DNA of 64,000 nucleotides from Methylobacter sp. (GTDB lineage Bacteria > Pseudomonadota > Gammaproteobacteria > Methylococcales > Methylomonadaceae). The position numbers and the translations under genes were made by a program. The notes under the pieces were generated by a model, which was given only the letters and a program-made list of their open reading frames with translations, did not search any database and was not told the origin of the DNA. Location: positions 150,457 through 214,456 of the forward strand of contig SCPZ01000097.1 of assembly GCA_004299305.1 (NCBI GenBank), in the 5' to 3' direction. This document shows, one piece after another, positions 20,959-32,360 of the stretch (positions within the stretch are counted from its first letter, which is position 1; each line of letters begins with the position of its first letter).

Positions 20959-22415
20959 TGATCATTTCCAGTTGAGACCCTGCCTTGCAAGGTTTCTGCC
21001 AATAACTGCGGTAACTGTGCGGCAATCTGTCCGACATTGCCTGCACCCATGGTTAATATCACATCCCCGGCTAAGACGATGCCCGCCAATATTTGCGGTA
21101 ATTCCTCCCAGTTTTCTACAAATACCGGATCCACTTGCCCGCGTATACGGATTGCCCTGCTTAATGCCCTGCCGTCCGCGCCGGGAATTACCGTTTCACC
21201 TGCCGCATAAACATCCAGCAAGATCAGTACATCAACGGTTGACAGCACTTGTACGAAATCCTCAAATAAGTCTCGGGTGCGGGTATATCGGTGAGGTTGG
21301 AAAACAACTATTGAGCGCCGATCAGGCCAAGCCTGATGCAAAGCCTCAAGAGTCGCGGCAATCTCACGCGGGTGATGCCCATAATCATCAACTAGTGTCA
21401 ATTTGCCTTCGGCCATCGACAAGTCGCCGTTAATTTGAAATCGCCTGCCTATGCCTTTAAATGCCCCCAAGCTTTTAATAATGGCATCATCATCGACCGC
21501 CAACTTGGTTGCAACGCTAATAGCCGCAAGGGCATTGAGCATATTATGCCAACCGGGCAGATTCAAGGTAACTTGCAACGGAGGATGACCGCCTCTTCGT
21601 ATGACTTCAAAGGAGGTATGCATACCCTGTTGTTTAATATTTACTGCACGCACATCGGCATTTTCATGGACACCGTAAGTTGTTACCGGCTTGGATATTT
21701 TAGGCAGAATTGCTCTGACTCCTTCATCATCCAAACACATCACCGCCAGTCCGTAAAAAGGCAGATGATGCAGAAACTCAGCAAATGTATCTTTTAGACG
21801 CTGAAAACTGCCTTCATAAGTAGCCATATGGTCTTGGTCAATATTGGTGACTATGGCCATCATCGGCTGTAAATATAAAAATGAGGCGTCACTTTCATCG
21901 GCTTCGGCAACCAGATATTGCCCTAAACCTAATTTGGCATTGCTGCCTGCGCTATTTAAGCGCCCTCCGATAACAAAGGTAGGATCAAGTCCGCCTTCGG
22001 CCAGAATACTTGCGGTCAAACTGGTGGTTGTAGTTTTGCCGTGAGTTCCGGCAACGGCAATGCCAAACCTGAAACGCATCAATTCAGCCAGCATTTCCGC
22101 GCGCGGAATGACCGGTATTCTTTGAATATAAGCTTCGTCAACTTCTTCATTGCTGCGATCTATAGCACTGGAGGCTACTACCACATCGACCTGAGCTATA
22201 TTTTCCCGTTTGTGTCCAATGTTGATGGTTACACCCAAGCGCGCCAGTCTTTCTGTCACCGCACTTTCTTTGATGTCAGAACCTGAAACGTGATAACCCA
22301 GGTTCGACAGCACTTCGGCAATGCCACTCATACCGGTTCCACCTACACCGACAAAATGTATTCGGTCAATACCGCCTAATGCCTGAGTTGGTATTTGACT
22401 ATTAGGAAAATTCAT
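20955..22415 (-). CDS. murC: UDP-N-acetylmuramate--L-alanine ligase
   Basis: [32 protein letters not shown] and [15 protein letters not shown]. Confidence 0.98.
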   Translation of the reverse strand: MNFPNSQIPTQALGGIDRIHFVGVGGTGMSGIAEVLSNLGYHVSGSDIKESAVTERLARLGVTINIGHKRENIAQVDVVVASSAIDRSNEEVDEAYIQRIPVIPRAEMLAELMRFRFGIAVAGTHGKTTTTSLTASILAEGGLDPTFVIGGRLNSAGSNAKLGLGQYLVAEADESDASFLYLQPMMAIVTNIDQDHMATYEGSFQRLKDTFAEFLHHLPFYGLAVMCLDDEGVRAILPKISKPVTTYGVHENADVRAVNIKQQGMHTSFEVIRRGGHPPLQVTLNLPGWHNMLNALAAISVATKLAVDDDAIIKSLGAFKGIGRRFQINGDLSMAEGKLTLVDDYGHHPREIAATLEALHQAWPDRRSIVVFQPHRYTRTRDLFEDFVQVLSTVDVLILLDVYAAGETVIPGADGRALSRAIRIRGQVDPVFVENWEELPQILAGIVLAGDVILTMGAGNVGQIAAQLPQLLAETLQGRVSTGNDQ

Positions 22416-22469
22416 CGCGACCTTCCTCTCGGCAGCTACGCCGTAAAAATCCGCTTTTCTGTCGGTTTG

Positions 22470-23549
22470 TCATAACTCCACCTCAGCGATGCAAGCACTA
22501 GCAACGGTTTCTGTCGCATCCAGCCGCGCGTATTCTTTTGCGGTTTTACTCATTACATCCAGGTGCTTAAGTGCCTTTGCTATATGATCTACCAAGGTTG
22601 TTGCATCCAAGTCTTTTTGCATCAATGTCAAGCTGGCGCCTGCATCAGTTAAATATCTGGCATTGGCTGTTTGATGATCGTCAATCGCATTTGGCAAGGG
22701 TATAAATATGGCAGGAACTCCGGCTGCCGCCACTTCGCTGACAGTCATGGCACCGGATCTGCAAATCACTAGGTCAGCCCATTGATAGGTAGCCCCCATG
22801 TCTTCAATAAATGCACTAACTTCCGCTTTTACGCCTAATGCTTTATATCGGCTCCCGACTTGTTCTTGCATGGCCGTACCGGTTTGGTGTTTTATTTGTA
22901 TTGCATTCCCATGCACTACATCGGAAGACAAGACCGCAAGAGCATCAGGCACAATTTCATTCAATGCTTGAGCTCCCTGACTGCCGCCAACGACTAATAT
23001 GTTAATCTCCCCTAGCTCCTCTTTTTTAAAGAGGGGAGCTAGGGGAATTACAAACTGCTTTCTTAACGGGTTTCCAGTAAATTTAGCATTAACTGGTTTA
23101 TTAAAACTGCCTGGAAACGCTTCCAATACCTGATTGGCAATGCGCGCCAACAACCGATTAGTGGTGCCGGGCACCCGGTTTTGTTCGTGAATGACCAGGG
23201 GGATGCCTAACAACTTTGCCATTAGTCCGCCAGGCCCCGCTACAAAACCGCCCATACCCAACACCACATCCGGCTTGCGCGTTTGCAATATTTTTAATGC
23301 TTGTACGCAGGCCTTTATCAATAACAATACCGCCGTTATTTTTGCCAGCCATCCTTTGCCCCGGACACCGGCAACCGATAACCAGTCAATATCTATACCC
23401 TGCTCAGGAATTACCCGGCTTTCCAAGCCCTTTTGTGTCCCCAGCCAACTGACCTGCCAACCTTTTTCTATCAGCAGTTGAGCTACCGCCAGCGCAGGAA
23501 ACACATGCCCCCCGGTTCCTCCTGCCATAATAACGATGCGATTAGCCAT
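22470..23549 (-). CDS. murG: UDP-GlcNAc:undecaprenyl-PP-MurNAc-pentapeptide transferase
   Basis: MANRIVIMAGGTGGHVFPALAVA, GMGGFVAGPGGLMAKLLGIPLVIHEQN and CRSGAMTVSEVAAAGVPAIFIPLP. Confidence 0.97.
   Translation of the reverse strand: MANRIVIMAGGTGGHVFPALAVAQLLIEKGWQVSWLGTQKGLESRVIPEQGIDIDWLSVAGVRGKGWLAKITAVLLLIKACVQALKILQTRKPDVVLGMGGFVAGPGGLMAKLLGIPLVIHEQNRVPGTTNRLLARIANQVLEAFPGSFNKPVNAKFTGNPLRKQFVIPLAPLFKKEELGEINILVVGGSQGAQALNEIVPDALAVLSSDVVHGNAIQIKHQTGTAMQEQVGSRYKALGVKAEVSAFIEDMGATYQWADLVICRSGAMTVSEVAAAGVPAIFIPLPNAIDDHQTANARYLTDAGASLTLMQKDLDATTLVDHIAKALKHLDVMSKTAKEYARLDATETVASACIAEVEL
23009..23045. repeat. Palindromic element inside the murG coding sequence
   Basis: cccctagctcctcttttttaaagaggggagctagggg: 16 paired bp (10 + 6, with a 2-nt bulge), translated as PLAPLFKKEELGE. 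Confidence 0.9.
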
Positions 23550-24702
23550 GTCGGCTTCTCTTTGGCGTACCGGCATTTATTTCGGCAACTTCACTTTGCA
23601 CACGAAATAACAAGGCAACCGCACAGCACATGATCATCATGCTGCCGCCGCCATAACTCATCAACGGCAAGGTCAGACCTTTGGTTGGCAAGATGCCCAT
23701 ATTGACGCCCATATTGACGAATGACTGAAAGCCGAACCAAATCCCCAAGCCGTAGGCAATAAATGCGGAAAACCGTTGGCCTGCCTGTTCGGCAGCGACG
23801 GCTATTGCAAAAGTACGCCATACCAATAACGAAAATAAACCAATAACAGTAACCACGCCCAACAAGCCTAACTCCTCCGCTATCACTGAGAACAAAAAAT
23901 CTGTGTGAGCTTCAGGTAAATAAAATAATTTCTGTATACCACTGCCCAAGCCCACGCCTAACCATTCCCCGCGTCCAAACGAAATAAGCGCCTGGACTAA
24001 TTGAAAGCCGGTCTTCAAAGGGTCAGCCCAAGGATCCATAAAACTGGTAACCCGAACCAGACGGTAAGGCGAAAAATAAACCAATAACATTGCCAGTACG
24101 CCAATGATCAATAGCAGCATTATAAATTGCGATAATCTCGCTCCTGCTAAAAACATAACACCCATGGCTATCATCATAATGACCACCGCAGAACCAAAAT
24201 CCGGTTCCAACAACAACAACAGGCTGGCCACTGAAAATAACCCCAGCGGTTTGAGCAAGCCAAAAGCCGCATTTTGCACTGACTCCTGATATCGTGTCAC
24301 GTAGCCGGCCATGTAGATAACGGAAAAAAACTTAACTACTTCTGATACTTGTATTCTTACGCCGGCTAACGACAACCAGCGCACACTACCGTTAACCTTT
24401 ACGCCGAGTCCGGGGATTAACACAATAATCAGTAACAGCAACCCGGCTAGAAACAACCGGGGGCCATTTTCTTCCCAGACCCGCATCGGAATTGCCGCCA
24501 CGCCCCCACCGAAGACCAACCCCAAACCTATATGCATCAACTGCCTGACAGGATAATACAAGCCATTGCCGGTCATTTTTATGCCCAAATGCAATGATGC
24601 GGATGCCACCATCACATAGCCGATCAACAACAAACTGATACTCACAGCAAGCAACACCGGGTCAAAATGAAATCGACCGCCCCGCGCCCGCAACGCTTTC
24701 AT
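23542..24702 (-). CDS. ftsW: Peptidoglycan polymerase FtsW
   Basis: SEDS family: GLGSGIQKLFYLPEAHTDFLFSVIAEELGLLG, GILPTKGLTLPLMSYGGGSMMIM. Confidence 0.97.
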   Translation of the reverse strand: MKALRARGGRFHFDPVLLAVSISLLLIGYVMVASASLHLGIKMTGNGLYYPVRQLMHIGLGLVFGGGVAAIPMRVWEENGPRLFLAGLLLLIIVLIPGLGVKVNGSVRWLSLAGVRIQVSEVVKFFSVIYMAGYVTRYQESVQNAAFGLLKPLGLFSVASLLLLLEPDFGSAVVIMMIAMGVMFLAGARLSQFIMLLLIIGVLAMLLVYFSPYRLVRVTSFMDPWADPLKTGFQLVQALISFGRGEWLGVGLGSGIQKLFYLPEAHTDFLFSVIAEELGLLGVVTVIGLFSLLVWRTFAIAVAAEQAGQRFSAFIAYGLGIWFGFQSFVNMGVNMGILPTKGLTLPLMSYGGGSMMIMCCAVALLFRVQSEVAEINAGTPKRSRHG

Positions 24703-24705
24703 TTA

Positions 24706-24759
24706 CGACTACCAAGGATGGTGGAAGTGTCGCGATCTGTAAGGAACAGATGATGCGAC
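24706..24759 (-). repeat. Gene-end repeat copy C in the murD-ftsW junction
   Basis: cgactaccaaggatggtggaagtgtcgcgatctgtaaggaacagatgatgcgac aligns with copies A and B; carries gtcgc/gcgac and atctgt/acagat stems. Confidence 0.85.
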
Positions 24760-24775
24760 CGGCAGGACACCACGT

Positions 24776-26233
24776 TCATATAACCGCCACGGACGGCGGA
24801 ACCAAAGTAGAAGTTTTTGGCGCTGCCGCACGGTCAACTAACGCCAACACAGCTTTGGTAAATTTTTCGCCCCGATCCTGGTAATTTTTATATTGATCAA
24901 GACTGGCGCATGCAGGTGAGAGCAAAACGCTATCGCCTGCATCGGCAAGGCCCGCTGCAATCTGTACAGCCTGAGCCATATTGTCGGCCGAATAAACAGG
25001 GACACAACCATTCAGTGCCTGTTTGATTAGGCCTGCATCCTTACCGATCAGCACCACGCTTTTTGCTTTCTCCTTGATTGCAGGCGTCAATTCGTTCATG
25101 TCTGCACCTTTCGCGTCGCCACCGGCAATAAGAATTACCTTGCGCGTATAACCTTGCAAAGCTGCAATACAGGCGCCGATATTGGTTGCTTTTGAATCAT
25201 TAACCCAAGTAACGCCGCGTATTTCTGCAACACGCTGCATTCGGTGGCTTAGCCCTTTAAATTTTCGCAAGGCGTTGCACATGACCTGTGCATCCAATCC
25301 CACGGACACGCCTAAAGCCAATGCCGCCAAGGCATTAGCCGCGTTATGCCTACCTTCAAGCGGCAATTCAGCCAACGGCATCAGGCATGATTCGTTATGC
25401 ATCAGATATTCTGTGCCGTCTTTATAGGCAAGGTGAAAATCGGCATTTTTGTTGATCGAGAAGGTAAATGTCTTCCTGCTATTATCCTGCATGGCATAAA
25501 CAACTGGATCATCGGCATTGATAACCATAACGCCGTCGCCTCTAAAAATTCTTTGTTTTTCGCTTGCGTATTCGGCTATACCGACATGCCTATCCAGATG
25601 ATCGGCGCTGACATTGAGTACTGTCGCTGTAGCTGCATTCAATGCCGACGTTCGTTCCAATTGAAAGCTGGACAGTTCAAGCACGTAGAGTTGTGCATTT
25701 AATGCGAGTAAATCCAAGGCCGGTGTTCCCAGGTTTCCACCTACGCCAACTTGAATGCAGGCTGCTTTTGCCATTTCACCCAGCATGGTGGTCACCGTAC
25801 TTTTACCATTGGAGCCGCTAATAGCAACAATCGGTGCATCGACAGAACAGGCAAACAAGTCTATATCACTGACTATTTTCGAGCCGTTGGCTATGGCTTT
25901 AATAATGGCCTGTTCATTCAGTGATACACCGGGACTTACCACCAGATGCGTTGCCACTTTAAACGCGGCTTCATCAAAACCTCCGGTAAACACTGGTGTA
26001 TCAGGCATTTGTTGAAAAAACTCATCCATCATCGGCGGCTTAGCGCGACTATCAATAATGGCGAACTTAAAGTTTAAGCCTTGCAAATAATGCGCAACAG
26101 AAATTCCCGTGTTGCCAAGTCCCACAACCAAAACCTTGGCCGTTTGCGGATCCAAAGCAAAATTCTTTTTTAACAATGCGGTAATCGCGGCATTGTCTAC
26201 AGGATGTAGGTAAGGAGCGGAAGCTTTATCCAT
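24776..26233 (-). CDS. murD: UDP-N-acetylmuramoylalanine--D-glutamate ligase
   Basis: VVGLGNTGISVAHYL, AISGSNGKSTVTTMLGEM and WVNDSKATNIGACIAAL. Confidence 0.97.
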   Translation of the reverse strand: MDKASAPYLHPVDNAAITALLKKNFALDPQTAKVLVVGLGNTGISVAHYLQGLNFKFAIIDSRAKPPMMDEFFQQMPDTPVFTGGFDEAAFKVATHLVVSPGVSLNEQAIIKAIANGSKIVSDIDLFACSVDAPIVAISGSNGKSTVTTMLGEMAKAACIQVGVGGNLGTPALDLLALNAQLYVLELSSFQLERTSALNAATATVLNVSADHLDRHVGIAEYASEKQRIFRGDGVMVINADDPVVYAMQDNSRKTFTFSINKNADFHLAYKDGTEYLMHNESCLMPLAELPLEGRHNAANALAALALGVSVGLDAQVMCNALRKFKGLSHRMQRVAEIRGVTWVNDSKATNIGACIAALQGYTRKVILIAGGDAKGADMNELTPAIKEKAKSVVLIGKDAGLIKQALNGCVPVYSADNMAQAVQIAAGLADAGDSVLLSPACASLDQYKNYQDRGEKFTKAVLALVDRAAAPKTSTLVPPSVAVI

Positions 26234-26236
26234 TTC

Positions 26237-27319
26237 TTATCTCAGTTTCAAGGTAGCCAAGCCAACCAACACTAAAATGACGGTAATAATCCAGAATCGC
26301 ACGATAACGCGAGGTTCCGGCCAGCCTTTCAATTCAAAATGATGATGTATCGGCGCCATACGAAAAACGCGTTTACCGGTTATTTTAAAAGACGCCACCT
26401 GGATAATCACCGATACCGTTTCCATGACAAATACACCGCCCATAATCATCAATACGATTTCCTGTCTGACTAATACTGCCAGCACACCTAAAGCTGCGCC
26501 CAGAGCCAGCGCACCGACATCACCCATGAACACCATAGCGGGATAGGCGTTAAACCATAAAAAGCCCAATCCGGCGCCGACCAAAGCGGCGCAAAATACG
26601 ATGAGCTCTCCTGCATTAGGCAAATAAGGTATTGCCAGATATTGTGAAAAAGTCACATGTCCTGAGAGATACGCAAAAATTCCCAAGCCGGCAGCAACCA
26701 TCACGGTAGGCATAATCGCCAGCCCGTCCAGCCCATCGGTCAAGTTGACAGCGTTACTGGTTCCAACGATCACAAAATAAGTCAGAACCATATACATCCA
26801 GCCCATATCCAGCATGAAGTCTTTAAAAAATGGGACAATCAATTGTGTTTCTGCCGGCAGTATTGCGGTTTTATATAAAAAAACCGCCGCCATTAAACCG
26901 ATGACGGATTGCCAGGAATACTTGGCTTTAGCCGATAAACCGTCACTGTTACCTTTAATGACTTTCCTGTAATCATCGATAAAACCGATGATGCCGTAAC
27001 CCAAGGTCACCAACAAAATAACCCATATATAACGGTTGCCCAAATCCGCCCACAATAGAGTGCTGAATGCAATGGCGACCAATATTAATGTTCCCCCCAT
27101 GGTAGGCGTGCCCGCCTTTTCGTAATGCGATTGAGGCCCCAGCTCGCGAATACTTTGTCCAATCTTGTTGCGGCTCAATTTCCTAATCATTACCGGTCCG
27201 ATAATAAAAGAAATGACCAGTGAGGTTAAGGCGCCAAGAATGGCGCGAAAAGTCAGGTAATGAAATACTCTGAAACCGCCATCGAAGGTCATTAAATAAT
27301 CTGCAAAATAAAGTAACAT
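26237..27319 (-). CDS. mraY: Phospho-MurNAc-pentapeptide transferase
   Basis: [29 protein letters not shown] and [23 protein letters not shown]. Confidence 0.98.
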   Translation of the reverse strand: MLLYFADYLMTFDGGFRVFHYLTFRAILGALTSLVISFIIGPVMIRKLSRNKIGQSIRELGPQSHYEKAGTPTMGGTLILVAIAFSTLLWADLGNRYIWVILLVTLGYGIIGFIDDYRKVIKGNSDGLSAKAKYSWQSVIGLMAAVFLYKTAILPAETQLIVPFFKDFMLDMGWMYMVLTYFVIVGTSNAVNLTDGLDGLAIMPTVMVAAGLGIFAYLSGHVTFSQYLAIPYLPNAGELIVFCAALVGAGLGFLWFNAYPAMVFMGDVGALALGAALGVLAVLVRQEIVLMIMGGVFVMETVSVIIQVASFKITGKRVFRMAPIHHHFELKGWPEPRVIVRFWIITVILVLVGLATLKLR

Positions 27320-28776
27320 TATTTATATCCTGAAGTTTTGCCTACATCCCTGTGGTTCGAGCGTGAGTCCGTCACCATGGGCGCAGGAGGTAGAACTACG
27401 CCGGGAGCAGTCGCCGAGGAGCGGAAGTCTTCAACCAATGCGGCCGCTACATTCTCCATGCGTTGAGCCCTTGACCCTTTGATCAAAATAACTTCATCGC
27501 CTTTGAGTTCTTGCTTTAACGCCTCAATCAAATCATTTTTAGTGTCAAAAAAAGTAGCTGCTTTACCAAAAGTTTTTACTGTATTTCGGGCGTCCGAACC
27601 TGTAGCAAAAAGACGCACAACGCCACTTGATTTAATGAGCTCCCCCATTTTTTCATGTATTTTTGCGCTCTCAGGACCCAACTCGCCAAAAGCGCCTAAA
27701 ACTAACCAACGCTTACCGGTACAGTTAGCCAATACATCCAGTCCGGCTTTTAGTGAAGCTGAATTGGCGTTGTAAGTATCATCTATAACAATATTGCCTA
27801 AACGACTTACCAGCGGTTGTAATCGTCCTGTGACTGGCTTTACGCTTTCCAGCCCCTGTTTAATTTGTTGCGGATCAATGCCTAGCGCCAAACATGCCGT
27901 TGTTGCGGCCAATGCGTTTACGACATTATGCTGGCCTGCCAGTTTTAGTTTTATCGTCAACTCGCCTGCTCTGGTCACTAATGCAAAGATCGTGACGAAG
28001 GCATGGTCAATAATTTCTGTTTTGACGGAATGGGCTGTCACATCTGCCCGCTCATCCATCCCAAACGATATGACTTTCTTTGTGTCGGCTACCGATTTCC
28101 AGTAGTCGAAATAGGCATCATCGCGGTTAAGAACTGCCACGCCGTCTTGTTTAAGCGTCTGGATTATTTCCCCTTTCGCTTCGGCGACACCGTCAATACT
28201 GCCGAAACCCTCTATATGTGCGGCTCCCACGTTGGTAATGATAGCAACATCCGCCTGTGCATATTGACTAGTATATTTAATTTCGTCCGGATGGTTTGCG
28301 CCCATCTCAATGACTGCGTACCGATGTTGTTCGTTCAAACGCAACAAGGTTAAGGGTACGCCGATGTCATTATTCAGATTGCCTTGAGTAAACAGCGTAT
28401 TACCGTTGAGGCTCAATATGGCCGCCACCATTTCCTTGGCGGTGGTTTTTCCGTTACTGCCGGTAATGCCTACTACCGATACTGACGCTTTTTTTCTCCA
28501 AGTTCCTGCCAACTTAGCCAAGGCTAAACGCGTATCGTCAACAACAATATGCGGTATCGCTGTAGTAATGCCTTGATGCACAATTGCTGCGGCAGCTCCA
28601 GCTTGCGCTGCCTCAGTCACAAAGTCATTGCCGTCAAAGTTATAGCCTTTTATTGCAACATAAAGCTGTCCCGGCTTTATCGCCCTGGTATCTATGCTGA
28701 CCGATGAGATGATTCTATCGTCCCCAATCAACCGTCCCTGTACACTCGCTGCAATCTCACTTAACAGCATATTCAT
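27319..28776 (-). CDS. murF: UDP-MurNAc-tripeptide--D-alanyl-D-Ala ligase
   Basis: [36 protein letters not shown] and [18 protein letters not shown]. Confidence 0.97.
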   Translation of the reverse strand: MNMLLSEIAASVQGRLIGDDRIISSVSIDTRAIKPGQLYVAIKGYNFDGNDFVTEAAQAGAAAAIVHQGITTAIPHIVVDDTRLALAKLAGTWRKKASVSVVGITGSNGKTTAKEMVAAILSLNGNTLFTQGNLNNDIGVPLTLLRLNEQHRYAVIEMGANHPDEIKYTSQYAQADVAIITNVGAAHIEGFGSIDGVAEAKGEIIQTLKQDGVAVLNRDDAYFDYWKSVADTKKVISFGMDERADVTAHSVKTEIIDHAFVTIFALVTRAGELTIKLKLAGQHNVVNALAATTACLALGIDPQQIKQGLESVKPVTGRLQPLVSRLGNIVIDDTYNANSASLKAGLDVLANCTGKRWLVLGAFGELGPESAKIHEKMGELIKSSGVVRLFATGSDARNTVKTFGKAATFFDTKNDLIEALKQELKGDEVILIKGSRAQRMENVAAALVEDFRSSATAPGVVLPPAPMVTDSRSNHRDVGKTSGYK

Positions 28777-30308
28777 TCGCTTCGTTCACAATGAATCTTG
28801 CGCCTGTCCAATGCATCCATCACAATCTGCCTGTCGCTGAAAGGTATGCATACGCCATTGCTTTCCTGATATTGCTCATGGCCTTTACCTGCAATCACTA
28901 TGCAATCATTTTTAGCTGCATTTGTTACCACTTTTTGTATCGCCTGCTCTCTGTTTTGAATAACTTCAACCTTGGCGGATCTGCATCCGGCCAAAATATC
29001 GTTAACTATATCCAGTCCATTTTCGTAACGGGGGTTGTCATCGGTAATAACCACATGATCAGCCCAATGTTCAGCAATTTCTCCCATTTGCGAACGTTTA
29101 CCTGTATCCCTATTTCCGCCACAACCGAAAACTACCCATAAGGCCTGTTTACAATGCTTGCGCACGCTGGATAAAACTTTGTCCAAGGCATCAGGCGTGT
29201 GGGCGTAATCAACAAAAATCATTGGATCGGTCTCCGCTCCAAATCGCTCCATTCGACCATCAACCTGCTTTATAGCGGTAAGTTTTTTAGTTGCCTCATC
29301 CAGCGAAACTTTCATAGCCAACATTACGGTCAAAACGGCCAGGACATTTTCTATATTAAAATCACCGAACAGCGGTACTTTCAACTGCTGAAGCTCATCC
29401 CGCCAACGCACATCAAATTCGATGCCATCCGTTTTATGTTGTATGTTTTCCGCGATAACGGACTCGCCTGAATCCGCGATTTTTCCCTTAACGCTAAATT
29501 GCCATAGTTGCACCGATTTAGGGCAAGCGGCAATAATCCGCTCGCTGTAACCGTCATCCAAGTTTACTGCGGCGAAAACCAAGCCCGGCGTTGTCAATAG
29601 CGCCAGTTTAGCCTGTACATAAGCGTCCATCGTGCCGTGATAATCCAGATGGTCACGGCTGATGTTAGTAAATACCGCGCCCTTAAACATCACACCGTTG
29701 ACTCTGCCTTGCTCCAGGCCATGTGAGGAGACTTCCATCGCTACCGCACGCTTTTTATTCTTTAACAATTCCGCCAGTATTTTCTGAATCGCCAGTGCGT
29801 CGGGCGTAGTATTCAGCGTCTTGTTGAGTTTGCCCCATTCACCCCAGCCGAGTGTCCCGATAATCCCGCAATCGTCTAACATCTGACTCAAAAACTGACT
29901 GCAAGACGTTTTGCCATTCGTCCCGGTGATGCCGATAACTGTCATAAATCGGGATGGATCGCCATAAAAACGTGCGGCCAGCTCCCCCAGCTTTAAACCC
30001 AGTGCTTCTACGGCAATCATCGGTATATGCATAGTGATGCTGTTCTGCAAATCCTCCGCCAGCTGCTGACCATTGCCGACGGGATCAAAAAGCACTACGC
30101 ATGCTCCGTTATTAATAGCCTGCTCAACATGCACTAAACCATGCTGTTTGGCGCCGGACAACGCAACAAATGCATCGCCGCAAACCACCTCACGGCTATC
30201 CAAAGCCAAGCCGACAATCGGCATATCGTCGTGCTCTGGAACTGAAACCAGTCCATTTAATAAATATTTCAGCTGCGGCACACCACTACACAGCCCCTGC
30301 CTCTGCAT
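28773..30308 (-). CDS. murE: UDP-MurNAc-L-Ala-D-Glu--meso-DAP ligase
   Basis: GITGTNGKTSCSQFLSQML, EVSSHGLEQGRVNGV and DDNPRYENGLDIVNDI. Start at MQRQGLCSG. Confidence 0.96.
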   Translation of the reverse strand: MQRQGLCSGVPQLKYLLNGLVSVPEHDDMPIVGLALDSREVVCGDAFVALSGAKQHGLVHVEQAINNGACVVLFDPVGNGQQLAEDLQNSITMHIPMIAVEALGLKLGELAARFYGDPSRFMTVIGITGTNGKTSCSQFLSQMLDDCGIIGTLGWGEWGKLNKTLNTTPDALAIQKILAELLKNKKRAVAMEVSSHGLEQGRVNGVMFKGAVFTNISRDHLDYHGTMDAYVQAKLALLTTPGLVFAAVNLDDGYSERIIAACPKSVQLWQFSVKGKIADSGESVIAENIQHKTDGIEFDVRWRDELQQLKVPLFGDFNIENVLAVLTVMLAMKVSLDEATKKLTAIKQVDGRMERFGAETDPMIFVDYAHTPDALDKVLSSVRKHCKQALWVVFGCGGNRDTGKRSQMGEIAEHWADHVVITDDNPRYENGLDIVNDILAGCRSAKVEVIQNREQAIQKVVTNAAKNDCIVIAGKGHEQYQESNGVCIPFSDRQIVMDALDRRKIHCERSE

Positions 30309-30359
30309 TACTTTATTTCCTTCATAATCCACACGGGGGCGGAAAAACAAGTCGCCATG

Positions 30360-32087
30360 TTATGAACCTTGTCGTGTCAACAGGATCGGCATATTATCCT
30401 GTTGATCTGGAGCAATTCCCAACACCCTTAAAGCCCCCGCCATCACCTTGGAAAATACCGGAGCCGAGACTATTCCACCGTAATATTGTCCCGCAGAGGG
30501 TTCGTCAATCATGACCACGATAATCAATCGTGGATTCTTTGCTGGCGCCATGCCTGCAAAAACAGAAAAATAGCTTTTCTCAACATACCCGCCCGCACCG
30601 GACTTTTTTACCGTCCCTGTTTTACCGGCGGCGCTGTATCCATCGACTCTAGCCTCATAGGCGGTGCCGTCTTTCATAAGCACGGTTTCCAGCATGGCTC
30701 TGACTCTCTTTGCTGTCTTGGCTGAAAACACCCGTTGCTCGTCAACATCGTCATCTCGTCTTAACAAGCTAACCGAGTGCAAAATGCCGTTATCCGCTAA
30801 TGCTGTATAAGCTCTTGCCAGCTGCAATGCTGAAGTACTTACACCATAGCCAAATGATAAAGTTGCTCTATCAAATTCATGCCAACTTTGATAATCAAGC
30901 AAACTGCCACTTGCTTCTCCAGGGAAGCCAGAGCCAGCAGCAACGCCAAAGCCCAGCTTATTGTAAATTCCCCAAAAATATTCCGGCGGCATTCTTAATG
31001 CCATCAGGCTCACCCCAACATTGCTGGATTTCTTCAGTACTCCTGTTAAATCCAGCGTTCCATAATTATGCACATCCTTAACCACATGATTCCCAACCTG
31101 ATAAACCCCGTGGGTTTCAAAAAACTCATCAGGCTTGACATATCCACCGTCCAAGGCGGCGGCAACAACAAACGGCTTGACCGTTGATCCCGGCTCAAAT
31201 ACATCGGTTAAGGATCTATTCCTGTATAAACTTTCCTTTAAACTCTTTCTGGTATTCGGGTTAAATGACGGTTGATTCACTGCCGCCAAAATTTCACCGC
31301 TCTTTGCATCCAATACCACTAGTGCGGCTGACTTTGCCTTGTGCTGGTTAACTGCCAACTGTAGTTCTCGATACGCTAGATACTGGATGCGCTGATCAAT
31401 GCTTAACTCCAGATTCTTACCGGCAACCGGTTCTTTTATATTTTCTACATCTTCAATAATTCGGCGCTGCCCATCCCTGATAACTCGTTTGCTGCCTGGA
31501 ATGCCTTTTAATAATTTTTCATATCCTGATTCAAGCCCCGCCTGACCAATATCGTCAATATCGGTAAAACCGACTAAATGCGCAGAAACCTCTCCAGCCG
31601 GATAAAAACGCTTGAACTCTCGTTCGAAATAAATGCCTGCAAGCTTCAATGCTTTTACTTGGTCGGCAACCACCGGGCTAATCTGTCGAGCAATATAAAC
31701 AAACTGCCTGTGCGCATCTCCCTTAATCAGATCGCTGACTTTTCCCTTCGGCAAATTTAACAACTTTTCTATTTGCCTAATTTCGCTTTCTTTTGCCGGT
31801 TCAATTTCTTGCGGATTCATCCAAATGGACTCGACAGGCGTACTGATTGCAAGCGGTGCGCCATTCCTGTCTTTGATCATGCCTCTGTATGCCTCTACCT
31901 CCACGTCACTGACATGGCGCATATCGCCCTGATCCTTAAGAAACTGCTTGTTCAGTACCTGTAAATCGACGGCTCGACCAACCAAAATCGCCATGCAAGT
32001 CATTATAAAAATGACTACCAGTCTCCTACGTCCTGAAAAATTGTCGGCTGGCTTGCTTACCCTATTCCTGCCTTGAAAATGCATCAT
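30360..32087 (-). CDS. ftsI: Penicillin-binding protein 3 (FtsI)
   Basis: FEPGSTVKPFVVAAAL, KSSNVGVSLMAL and AAGKTGTVKKSGAGGY. Confidence 0.97.
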   Translation of the reverse strand: MMHFQGRNRVSKPADNFSGRRRLVVIFIMTCMAILVGRAVDLQVLNKQFLKDQGDMRHVSDVEVEAYRGMIKDRNGAPLAISTPVESIWMNPQEIEPAKESEIRQIEKLLNLPKGKVSDLIKGDAHRQFVYIARQISPVVADQVKALKLAGIYFEREFKRFYPAGEVSAHLVGFTDIDDIGQAGLESGYEKLLKGIPGSKRVIRDGQRRIIEDVENIKEPVAGKNLELSIDQRIQYLAYRELQLAVNQHKAKSAALVVLDAKSGEILAAVNQPSFNPNTRKSLKESLYRNRSLTDVFEPGSTVKPFVVAAALDGGYVKPDEFFETHGVYQVGNHVVKDVHNYGTLDLTGVLKKSSNVGVSLMALRMPPEYFWGIYNKLGFGVAAGSGFPGEASGSLLDYQSWHEFDRATLSFGYGVSTSALQLARAYTALADNGILHSVSLLRRDDDVDEQRVFSAKTAKRVRAMLETVLMKDGTAYEARVDGYSAAGKTGTVKKSGAGGYVEKSYFSVFAGMAPAKNPRLIIVVMIDEPSAGQYYGGIVSAPVFSKVMAGALRVLGIAPDQQDNMPILLTRQGS

Positions 32088-32360
32088 TTACGGTTTTATA
32101 TAAATAATTTTTTCTCGCAACGGCATAACCAACTTCAATTGTTCCCGCGCCACTTGTTCTACCCGGTTTTGCTCTGCTAAGGTTGTCAATTCCAATTGTA
32201 GTTGCCCCCATTCCACTTCATATTGGTCCAACGCTCTTTCCTGCTTTTGAATTTCAATAAAAATCAACCGCGAGTGATATTTACTGTAAATTACGACCAA
32301 AGCAGATATCAATAACACCAATATCAGTCCGACTACACCTAAATAGCGACTTGTTGTCAT
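32088..32360 (-). CDS. ftsL: Cell division protein FtsL
   Basis: 90 aa, single TM plus coiled-coil; position between rsmH and ftsI. Confidence 0.93.
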   Translation of the reverse strand: MTTSRYLGVVGLILVLLISALVVIYSKYHSRLIFIEIQKQERALDQYEVEWGQLQLELTTLAEQNRVEQVAREQLKLVMPLREKIIYIKP

